From Adiantum capillus-veneris (taxonomy: Eukaryota; Streptophyta; Polypodiopsida; Polypodiales; Pteridaceae): a stretch of 64,000 nucleotides of DNA. The stretch lies in the NCBI GenBank assembly GCA_014529385.2, contig CM043971.1, positions 82,379,340-82,443,339 on the forward strand. Reading direction: 5' to 3'. The notes beneath the pieces were generated by a model. That model was not told the origin of the DNA and did no database searches. It saw only the letters and a list, made by a program, of their open reading frames with translations. Position numbers and translations under genes: made by a program. Of the stretch, positions 55,861 to 64,000 are shown piece by piece (position 1 is the first letter of the stretch; the number at the start of each line of letters is the position of its first letter).

Positions 55861-56555
55861 GCTCTGATACCAATGTAATGGAAATGGCCTAAGAAATTTG
55901 AGAATAGCGGAATTAAGAGAATTAGAGCAAGCATTTTCATGAGACTACTTTGAGAACACAGAGGGTGAACTTAATTAGAGGTAGCAACATAACCATATAT
56001 TTAATTAACTTGGCATGAATAATACTTTTTCAAGAGAGAGAGACAGAGAGTTAGAGAACTTGACAACAATTGAGGACTGGATTTATGTGGAGACGGTCCC
56101 CCCTCCAATAGGCTTCTGTATCGTAGATTCTCACATCAAGAAAGACTTGGTACAATACAATCTTTGTGTTCCTTGTGACCTAGGTGATGCAATGAAGATG
56201 GAAAGCTTCATGCATCATGAGCATAACATAATCTTGTAAAAAACATTAACCATCCCCGTCCTGCGTCCCAAGTCCTTCGAAGGTGAAGAGAGCTAGCAGG
56301 GAATGAGAGTAGGGAAGAGGAAGAATAAGTAACATATGAGAAAGAGATATTTCCTCACTTATCATCACTCTTCTTGCATAGCATAGCATAATAGCATAAT
56401 AATGATGAAGAAGATGGCAAGCTTATGAATTGGAGCATGGCTCTTGGTTGGATTTGCATTCCATAACCAAGAGTGTTGGTGTAGGCTCTCAATTTCTTAA
56501 CAAGCTTGGAGAAGGAGATGGAGCTCTTGCACTTTTCCACAAGCAAGAATGAGCT

Positions 56556-56613
<58 letters not shown>

Positions 56614-57448
56614 AGCGAGAGAGAGTATACCCCCCAAGCACACCCCTAGCTTCACTTGGTCGACCCCTCCTTGTAGCTCATGAGAGAATTTGATTGGACC
56701 CCTACAAGCTTAGCCAATCACATGCTTTAGTTAAATCAAACAACCATGCTAGCCTTGGGACAAGTGTCCCCCTTTCCTCTTTAAGAAATAGAACTTGATA
56801 AATGCATAAACAATTAATCAAATTAGCTAAATTATCATTGGACCCCTTGAGAGGCCAACCAATAGGATTTAGGCACACCATGAGGGCAACATGGAGAGGA
56901 ACTTGACAAGTTTCCTTGTTGCTTCTTTAGACCAAGCTTGCCTTGTGTGAGGGTGTGTGTGTTCTCTCTCATGCTCCTACAATGAGGGATCGCCCCCCCC
57001 TTGAGTAGGGATATTGTTTGACTTTTGGAACTTGTCAAGCCCCTCAAGCACCTTAGTCAAGGAGCATCTTATCACCTTAAGCACCTTAGTCAGCAAGCAC
57101 ACAAGCACCTCAAGCACCTTAGTCAGCAAGCACGAAAAGCACCTCAAGCTTGGGCCAGGTTCCCACCTCAAGCACAACCCTAGCTTGCCTAAGGTCAAAG
57201 GACTTTTAACACTGACCTTTGGAGGTTTTTAATGAAGCTAACCCTAAGGTATTTAAGCTCCATTAGCTAGCATTGCTCTTTGACAGAAGATATCTCATTT
57301 GGACCTTTTAACCTTGGACCCCTGTTGAGATAGATCCATAGGCACATGTCTATAATCTAACCCTTGTTTCCATTTATTCTCCCACATTAAATGATCAATT
57401 TAATATGAGAAAATCATTTGGGTTGGTTAGATATTATATTTTATGACA
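55861..57448 (-). repeat. PBS and 5' LTR of element C
   Basis: The minus strand reads TGGTATCAGAGC at 55861-55872, next to the LTR at 55874-57448 (plus-strand TGTAATGG...TTTTATGACA, 1,575 bp). The GT array then GA at about 56560-56627 mirrors the one in the 17515-19101 LTR. The right flank is TCACC at 57449-57453, matching TCACT left of the 3' LTR. Confidence 0.9.
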
Positions 57449-57760
57449 TCACCTCTTCACCCTTGTAGTATGAAGCATTTTGAAATGAAGTGAGAGCACT
57501 AATGAGTCTTGACCTGGTTGAGGACGAGTAGCATTCTGAGACGTTAGGGGAAAAGAGAGCTCACTACGTAGTGCCTTTTGATATGCCATCGCCAAGATCC
57601 TATCAATAGAAACATCTTGTGAGGTTGCTATGACTACGACCTGCACCCTAGCTTATGTGTTGCGTGTTGATACGCCCTCCATGGACTAGACTAGGCCACC
57701 CACAAAACTACACAACATTTTGATATGCCGTTGCAAGGTTGTTTGGCCTCTGATACTAGA
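57449..57760 (-). other. Interior of element J next to its 5' LTR
   Basis: The minus strand reads TCTAGTATCAGAGGCC at 57745-57760, an approximate initiator-Met PBS, directly after the LTR end CCCCAACA. The remainder includes a 65-residue frame (57449-57646) with no motif and two related TGATATGCC-type phrases (57573, 57721). Confidence 0.55.
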
Positions 57761-57820
57761 TGTTGGGGCAAGCTATGGAGGATGCCATCGACAAAGGAGC
57801 ATACAGAGAACGAGAGAGAG

Positions 57821-57910
<90 letters not shown>

Positions 57911-58079
57911 TCGACACCACAAAGAAAAGAAAAACAATATGCTATATTGATTAAGTTGTAAAACAAACCTTACAGATATAAGTAAAAATTTCCATGCACA
58001 CTAAGTGTGTTAACTATATGCTTTAGGAGATTGTCTCACGGGCACAACTTTAGACCAGATTTGGGCTTGGAACCCAACA
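57761..58079 (-). repeat. 5' LTR of element J (319 bp)
   Basis: Perfect 7-bp terminal inverted repeats: TGTTGGG at 57761 and CCCAACA at 58073-58079. It includes a long (GA)n array (about 57832-57906). The PBS on the left and the shared block with 14894-15060 identify it as the 5' LTR of a minus-strand element. Confidence 0.8.
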
Positions 58080-58669
58080 ATTTGCAACTCTATAGATGAT
58101 GCCACAAACCTTTTCAACTTCAAAGTGCACTAGTTTGTGCCCTCCTATTGGTGTTGTTCGACCATCTCCTCCACATTTAGCACCCGCACCCAACGCTAAT
58201 TGCCCTAAGCTTCTACCCTCAACTCTTTGGCCATTTTTGTGTAGCTACCCATTCACCATCCCATTATGCCCTTTGGCTCCGCTTGTGCTTTCCTAGATTT
58301 TTGCAAAGCTAGAGTGGAGATGCTTTCTTTGCAACTTCTTCATGATACAAGAGTTTGGATCCATAAGCATCATGATTGGGGTAATCCCTAATGACATCCA
58401 AGACCTATGACACTATAACTGGCCCCCTACAAAGCCATTTTCATTCTTCTTTTTGATGATCATCCCAGAAAGCCCTTTGTGGCCTATTAAAGACTGATTC
58501 ATACTAGAGGGATTAGATTCCTCATCCAAAGATCTTTGTTTACTGGTAGAAGATCTTGCCTTTTGGTCCACATTGGATTCTCATTCATGGAAACAACAAG
58601 ACCATATTAGGTAAAGTCAGAAAATCCCAATTCTCACCATGTACAGCTTCCAATTGTCATGTAGAAATT

Positions 58670-59010
58670 AGTGTATATTTGTCTAAAATTTACTTTGCCA
58701 AGGTCTCATTCCAATCACTATACATAGATGCCAAACTCAATACATTGTTAGACATAAAATCCCTTGGTTTTAATTAGCTTCATCAATAAGAGATCTTGTT
58801 TATGCTATATTATTCTACCTCCTTTATCTCAACATGAGAGACTTGCTTTCAAGTTGCTTTCAAGGCAACACTAGCTATCCAAGCTAAGGTCAAAGCGAGT
58901 ACTTCAAATTTTTGTTTAAGGTCCACCACTCGTCCAAGCTAGGATCCATTCATAATATAACCTTAGATGAAACAATGGTGTCCACCACTTCTCTACATTG
59001 CCTTACTTTA
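58670..59010. repeat. Direct repeat, left copy
   Basis: Matches 59645-60002 with shared blocks ATAGATGCCAAACTCAATA, TAGCTATCCAAGCTAAGGTC and GGTGTCCACCACTTCTCTAC. Identity looks about 80-85 percent by eye. The copies are about 1 kb apart. Confidence 0.88.
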
Positions 59011-59255
59011 AGATACATGGCATACAAGTGAGTTCAACGTCATCTTAACCAGTACTTCTTACTTTGGGACATGGAACAATCATATAAAGTTTCGTTTATA
59101 CGTTGTCACATCACAAGACGGTTGGTTTCAAGTTGCACTTATTGAGGCTAGGGTCCCTTTCATGTAGACGGATGCAACTTCCACCACTTGTCCAAGATGC
59201 ACTAAAGTGATTACTTAAAGTAACTTAAAGTGATTACCTATGGCTATTTTCAAGT

Positions 59256-59371
59256 GATGCCCTATTTCAACATAGAAGGTTTGATTTAAAGATCGATCAC
59301 TTGTCCAAGTAGATGCCCTATTTTTCCATAGAAAGTTTGATTTATAGATCGATCACTTGTCCATGTAGATT
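59256..59371. repeat. 58-bp tandem repeat
   Basis: Two units starting GATGCCCTATTT with AGATCGATCACTTGTCCA inside each. They differ at a few bases. Confidence 0.9.
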
Positions 59372-59644
59372 CGAAATGAGTACGTTGATAAATTTCCACT
59401 TGCTCCAGGGAGACCCCACAAGAAAAAAGAGTGAAGTTTTCTATCTCATATTAGGTTTGAGAATGTAATGTTCAAGAATTCTAGCTTCTTTCTTTGTCTA
59501 ATCTTGATCAAAATTGTTTCAAAGTCTTCAAGTTCAACCAACCTTTTTTACACGAAGAACGTAGCAAAACAGTTCTTGACACACACCACACGTTCAATCA
59601 AACCTAAGAAAATCCTAATCCCCACGTTGGAAATCCATTTACCA

Positions 59645-60002
59645 TGTATGAAATAATGCAAATTTGTCTAAATTCACTTTTCCTAGATCTAATTCCAATT
59701 AATGTACATAGATGCCAAACTCAATATATCATTAAACATCAAATCCCATGGTTTTAATCAATTTTGACAGCAAAGAGAACAATCTCTTATACATCATTAC
59801 CTTCTATGCTCTATTATCCTACCTCCTTTATCTCAACATAGGAGACTTACTTTTAAGGCACCATTAGCTATCCAAGCTAAGGTCAAAGTGAGTAATTGAA
59901 AGTTTGTTTGAGGTTCACCATTTGTCCAAGCTAGGATCCATTGAGAATATCACCTTAGATAAAATAATGGTGTCCACCACTTCTCTACATTGCCTTACTT
60001 TA
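59645..60002. repeat. Direct repeat, right copy
   Basis: Second copy of the block at 58670-59010. It stops at CCTTACTTTA, immediately before the gag sequence of fragment I. Confidence 0.88.
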
Positions 60003-60401
60003 GTCCTTTCTCCTTGGACCGATTGTTGTTGTTGTTGTTGGAATGGCCGTGGGAAAAATTTTGGGCATTAATTTTTCCCTTTGCATCACTTTTGTCTTTA
60101 TTTTTCGTGGGTTTGACATTCCGTCTAAACCCTTGTTGGAAATTGATGCGTGAAGCAACCATGGTATGGTGGATTACTTCACTGATAGAGTCAGGCCGTT
60201 GAGAGTTGACATACTCAGCCATCTCTTCAGGTAATCCCGCACAAAATTATTGTTTTTGCTTAGCAAAGTCTATCTTTTAAAAGACAATAGCCTTGAGATG
60301 TAAATCCCAAAACTTGTCCACATATTTGTGGATAGAATCATGAGAGAGAAGCCTTAAACTCCGACATTCGGTAAGCACTTTGTCCTTTGCATCACTTGCA
60401 A
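60003..60401 (-). pseudogene. gag: gag fragment I (family A)
   Basis: The minus strand reads (from 60401) LQVMQRTKCLP-type capsid C-terminus, then KYVDKFWDLHLK, MAEYVNSQRPDSISEV and an Asn-rich linker ending SKEKGLK at the left edge. The zinc knuckle and everything 3' of it are missing, so it is truncated. It is interrupted on the right by the H LTR (left 5-mer TGCAA at 60397-60401). Confidence 0.85.
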
Positions 60402-60596
60402 TGTAATGGAATTGGCCTATTTAATTTGAGAGTAGCGGAAATTAATGAGAGTACTTTTGAGAAATGACTTTGTGAGCATAGCGGGTGAACATAATTGAAG
60501 ATAGCAACATAATCATAGCAATTAGCTAACTTGGCATGAAAAATACTTTTGCAAGAGAGAGAATTTAGAGAACATGACAACAGTTGAGGACCGGAT

Positions 60597-61296
60597 TGTT
60601 AGGAAATAAGACGTAGCTAAATAGATAATTGAGTAGATTACTTAATGGAGAGAGACAGATTTATATACACGAGATTATAGAGTAGAGAGGGAGAGAGAGT
60701 ACACACGATATATGTGGTTCACCCAATGTGGGCTACGTCCACGGGAAAGCAGCCACTCAATGGCTTTAGTACTTCAAAACAAGAAGTAGTTTACAAAGGG
60801 ATTATACCCTTAATGGAGCTCCCGCCTTGCTTCACTCTCACCACCTCACACTCACCTTGTTGCATCAACTTCACACTATGAAATGTGTGTAGAAATGGCC
60901 TCCTTTTATAGGCCAAAAGGGCTGCCCTCTCTTATGAGAGACAACCATGTGTAGCCGCCCTTGTGCGAATAAGTCCAAATCGGACCCTCCAATCCGCCCA
61001 TGTGTGGCCGCCCTTGAGAAGACAAGTCCGCTTTTGAATTCGGCCACCGGCCACCGGCCATTGACTTCCGACCACCGACCACCCGACCGGTTGTTTTCCG
61101 ACCACTTTCCGGCCGCCGTCCGGCCATAATATTCCGGCGAAAAAGAATATTCCCCTGATTCTTGTCCGTGAAAATTTTGGTTTCCGGTGAGTGATTTTCC
61201 TTCACGCACGATGGCTTCTCCTCATAATGGGGGCCTTACAAATGTGCGCTTTTACCACAAAAAATTACAAGGGTGAATCAGGCTCCATACTTAACA
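60597..61296 (-). mobile_element. Solo LTR K (TSD CGGAT)
   Basis: TGTTAGGAAATAAG...TACTTAACA, 700 bp, flanked by CGGAT at 60592-60596 and 61297-61301. No internal sequence is present. The minus strand contains CTATAAAAGG at 60902-60911, suggesting that orientation. The U5-like part is GC-rich with CCGGCCA/CCGACCA repeats (61035-61125). Its family is unlike the other LTRs here. It inserted into one arm of the GGACCGG hairpin of the H LTR. Confidence 0.93.
60902..60911 (-). promoter_or_regulatory. Putative TATA box of solo LTR K
   Basis: CTATAAAAGG on the minus strand within the LTR, followed downstream on that strand by a transcript-leader-like AC-rich region. Unproven. Confidence 0.5.
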
Positions 61297-62705
61297 CGGA
61301 TTTATGTGGAGCCGGTCCCCCCTCCAATAGGCATTTGTATTATGATTTCTCCCATTAAGACAGACTTGTTACAATACAATCTTTGTGTTCCTAGTGACCT
61401 AGGTGATGCAATGAAGATGGAAAGCTTCATGCATCACAAACATAACATAAACTTAAAGAAAAGCTTTAACTATCCCAAGCCTCAGTCCCAAGACCTCAAA
61501 CACCTTCGAAGGTGGAGAGAGCTAGCAGGGAATGAGGGTAGGGAAGAGGAAGAAGAAACATTTCGTAGGAGAAAGAATTAGTTCCTCACTTATCATAACT
61601 CTTGTTGCTAGCATACATAATAGCATAGTAGTGAAGAAGAAGGAGATGGCAAGCTTAAGCATTGAAGCATGGCTCTTGGTTGGATTTTCACTCCATATCC
61701 AAGAGTGTTGGTGTAGGCTCTCAACCTCTACTTGCTTGGAGAAGGAGAGGGAGCTCTTGCACTTTGCATAGCACACAATGAGAGTGTTTGTGAGTGTGTG
61801 TGGGTGAGTATACCCCCTAAGCAACCCCCTAACTTGCCTGGGTCGACCCCCCCTTGTAGCTCATGCTTGAATCTCATTGGACCCCTCCAGGCCTAGCCAA
61901 TCACAAGCAGGAGGCATTACAAGCAGCAAGGGTAGCCTTGAGACAAGTGTCCCCCTTTCCCCTTTGAGAGAGAGGGCTAGATAAACGCTAAATCATTTAA
62001 TTAAATCTCCTAAATTATTATTGGACCCCTTAGGTGGCCAACCAATAGGCTTCAGGCACACCATGAGGGCAACATGAGGAGGAACTTGACAAGTGTCCCT
62101 TTTGCTTTCTTTGTACCATGCATGCCTTGTGTGAGTGTGTGGGTGTTCTCTCTCATCCCCCCTCATGTAGGGCTCGCCCCCTCCTTGTAGAGATTGAATC
62201 TTTGACTTTTTGACACCTCAAGCCCCTCATGCATAGGCCTAGTTCCCACCACAAGCTTGGCTCATAAGCACTTTAAGCTTGGGCTGGGTTCTCACCTCAA
62301 GTGCAACCCTAGCATCTCGAGCATGTCAAGCACCTCAAGCATCTCAAGAACCTCAAGCACCTTAGTCATCAAGCATGATAAGCAGGACAAGCACCTCGAG
62401 CTGGGTCAGGTTCTCGCGCCTCAAGCTCAGCCCTAGCTTACCTAAGGTCAAAGGCCTTTTACACACATTATTGGAGGTCTTCAACGAAGCTAACCCTAAG
62501 GTCTTATGGTCCATTTGTTAGCCTTGATCTTTGATAGACCATCTCTCATTTGGGCCCCTTTACCATTGGCCCCGTGTTGAGATAGATCTATAAGCACATG
62601 TCTATATCTTAACACTTGTTCCCGTTTACTCCCACATTAAGTGATCAATTTAATATAAGAAAGTCATTTGGGTTGGTTAGATATTAGATATTAGATTTTA
62701 TGACA

Positions 62706-63063
62706 TTACCTCTCTCTTGAAATCATAGTCGTCCTTGACTATGAGGTAGAAGAGATAAAGCCTTAGTCATTAGTCAATTTTACTTAGCGGGTAGAGAATC
62801 CCTTTTTACCCTACGACATCTTTCCAAGATGGATGACTAATCCATTTGGTGCTTGGGAGACATAGCTGCCGCAAGCATGTCTGCTCTTAAGTCCATTTCA
62901 TTCTCCCAAAGTAGAGTGACAAATTCTACTTGGTGTTTGAGAGACGTCGTCATCACAAACATGATTCTAAGCATGCATACTAATTAAATTTGTGCACAAT
63001 TAAAAAGAGGACTAGTCTTATAAGACAAAAACATGAGTCATTTAAAAGAAATTTGTACATTTG
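62706..63063. other. 3' untranslated interior of element H
   Basis: Noncoding DNA between the polypurine tract and the end of pol, corresponding to 30799-31163 of A. No duplication like the one in C is seen. Confidence 0.8.
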
Positions 63064-64000
63064 TTACTCTAATGTAGCATTGTAAGCATTGACAAGGTTC
63101 ATACTATCCTTAAGCTGTATTCCTTGCATCCATCTAGCATCTTCAAAAGGATAATTTTTGAACTTAATAAGATACCTTTGGATAATCTTACCATGTCGTA
63201 GTACCTTGTCTTCATGCCGAAAGACAGCTTCGGGTTGTAGCACCTCTTCTTGGTCTTCAACTTCGGGAGGGTCTTCAATAATTGGTTCAGTTGGTGGCTC
63301 TCCTTTGTAGGGCTTAAGTAGGCTTACATGAAAGGCATTGTGTATGAGCCAATGGTTGGGCAACTTGAGTTGATAAGCCGTCTCATTGATGGGCTTCAAG
63401 ATTTGGAAATGACCATAGTATCTTTTTGCTAGTTTAGTATAATACTTTTGATGGCCCGTAGGATTTTTGCCTGTCTTTTGCCTTAATCGATCCTTAGGAA
63501 ACTTGAGTAAGACCCAATCATTTTCTTTGAACATTAAGGCTCTTCTGTGCTTATCAGCCCAACAGCTTTTTGCCTTTGTTGAGAGATGGATATAGCCTCC
63601 TTAATCTTTTGAAAAGATTCTTGTAGGTCACGGCTATACTCATCGGCGGCGAAGATCTTCCCATGTACTTTGAGTAGCAAGGGACTTTTAGGTCTTCCCT
63701 CAATGATCTCAAAAGGTGCTTTTCCCGTAGAAGTATGTACAGTATTATTGTAGGCATACTGTACAAGAGGTAAGTACTTTTCACATTGTGAGCGTTGATC
63801 TACTTCAGTAACATAAGTCTTGAGTAGATCGAGTATCGTAAGATTGGCTATCTCACTTTGGCCATCCGTTTGTTGGTGATAGGCCGAAGAGAAATTCAAT
63901 CTTGTTCCTAGATGTTCAAAGAGACGTTTCCAGAAATTATTGGTCATTCTAGGATCTCTATCTGACACGATGTATGTGGGTAATCCACGGTGCTTGAAAA
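63064..64000 (-). pseudogene. pol: Integrase and chromodomain of element H (partial)
   Basis: Two adjoining frames (63534-63968 and 63064-63534), separated by a 2-bp insertion near 63556 (KAV-GLISTEEP in place of KAVADKHRRA). The core shows SDRDPRM and DGQSE. The chromodomain region reads FRHEDKVLRHGKIIQRYLIKF then KNYPFEDARW. The rest of pol continues past the window edge. Confidence 0.88.

Larger units (their letters stand above)
17515..57448 (-). mobile_element. Element C: chromovirus that hosts B and D (TSD TCACT/TCACC)
   Basis: The minus-strand 3' LTR (17515-19101) and 5' LTR with PBS (55861-57448) bracket an internal region that contains integrase (to 21287), then insertion B, then RNase H, RT, protease and zinc knuckle (44114-46160), then insertion D. 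The bases outside the LTRs are TCACT (17510-17514) and TCACC (57449-57453), which match at four of five positions. Both LTRs carry a GT-then-GA microsatellite at the same internal place, which supports their pairing. The part of gag and leader between 46160 and the PBS is deleted. Confidence 0.85.
14836..58079 (-). mobile_element. Element J: inferred old copia-like host element of the whole stack
   Basis: Two minus-strand LTR pieces share about 165 bp at roughly 87 percent identity by eye. The left piece adjoins a polypurine tract and the right piece adjoins a PBS, which is the geometry of the 3' and 5' LTRs of one element. With the insertions G1 and C removed, about 1.2 kb of internal sequence remains (15061-15433, 17026-17514, 57449-57760) with no coding domain I recognise. 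That would suit a small non-autonomous element. Linking the two LTRs is an inference; they could be two separate copies. Confidence 0.5.
58080..60002. other. Unclassified DNA with long direct repeats
   Basis: No gene or domain recognised. A block at about 58670-59010 recurs at about 59645-60002 in the same orientation. Inside the interval a 58-bp unit is tandemly doubled at 59256-59371. The second long repeat ends exactly where gag fragment I starts. It could be a decayed transposon LTR pair, but I find no TG...CA ends, PBS or tract. Confidence 0.6.
60402..62705 (-). repeat. 3' LTR of element H, interrupted by K
   Basis: Plus-strand TGTAATGG...TTTTATGACA. About 1.6 kb after removing K. It includes a TTAGATATTAGATATTAGA local duplication near 62688 and a minisatellite of the CACCTCAAG type near 62320-62400. 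Confidence 0.92.
60402..64000 (-). mobile_element. Element H: chromovirus, family A, runs off window
   Basis: Minus-strand 3' LTR (60402-62705, including solo LTR K), antisense polypurine tract at 62706 (TTACCTCTCTCTTGAAATC), untranslated DNA, chromodomain and integrase to the window end. Sequence is close to A. The 5' end, right LTR and right TSD are outside the window. Confidence 0.92.

Noticed and set aside
57720-57961. Frames across the GA array at 57.8 kb
   Set aside because: They arise from the GA microsatellite inside the LTR of element J.
60871-61209. 112-residue frame in solo LTR K
   Set aside because: Inside an LTR with perfect TSDs; the composition follows the GC-rich repeat and there is no domain.

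Overview
This window looks like retrotransposon-dominated land-plant nuclear DNA. I see no host gene, no RNA gene and no bacterial or viral system. The evidence is plant-type Ty3/gypsy gag-pol remnants (zinc-knuckle gag, retropepsin, RT, RNase H, integrase, chromodomain), LTRs with 5-bp target-site duplications (TSDs), primer-binding sites (PBS) of the initiator-Met-tRNA type, a LINE-type zf-RVT remnant with a poly-A tract, and many CT/GA/CA microsatellites. I cannot place the species from sequence alone.

Layout. 1-2827: broken chromovirus E (+). 2828-8979: decayed Ty3 element F (+) with an unusual pol type and a 2.3-kb CT-rich LTR. 8980-14835: mostly unresolved AT-rich DNA with a LINE 3' end near 11.1-11.74 kb. 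14836-58079: a stack of nested insertions. 58080-60002: unclassified DNA with long direct repeats. 60003-64000: gag fragment I, interrupted by element H (-, runs off the window), whose LTR carries solo LTR K.

The stack can be ordered from its TSDs. A small old copia-like element J (-, LTR pieces at 14836-15060 and 57761-58079; inferred) received solo LTR G1 (15434-17025, TSD CAAAA) and chromovirus C (-, 17515-57448, TSD TCACT/TCACC). C received element B (21293-44108, TSD GTTTG) and, in the other orientation, chromovirus D (+, 46165-55857). B received the young chromovirus A (-, 29170-37989, TSD CATTA; LTRs differ at about four positions). D received solo LTR G2 (50630-52221, TSD AAAGC).

Element B is the most interesting object. 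With A removed it is about 14.0 kb. It has a very long gag frame (about 1,235 codons) with four zinc knuckles in two pairs, then a pol frame of about 1,680 codons in the +1 register. After the integrase, pol carries a second retropepsin-like domain and a tail with four W-x-P-K/R motifs. A separate acidic ORF lies further 3'. Nearly the whole coding body is inverted relative to its outer LTR ends. Both inversion junctions carry inverted duplications (about 165-175 bp of LTR and about 370 bp of 3' UTR), as expected from a staggered-break inversion. No element in the window keeps a fully intact gag and pol; each shows stops, frameshifts, deletions or altered catalytic residues.
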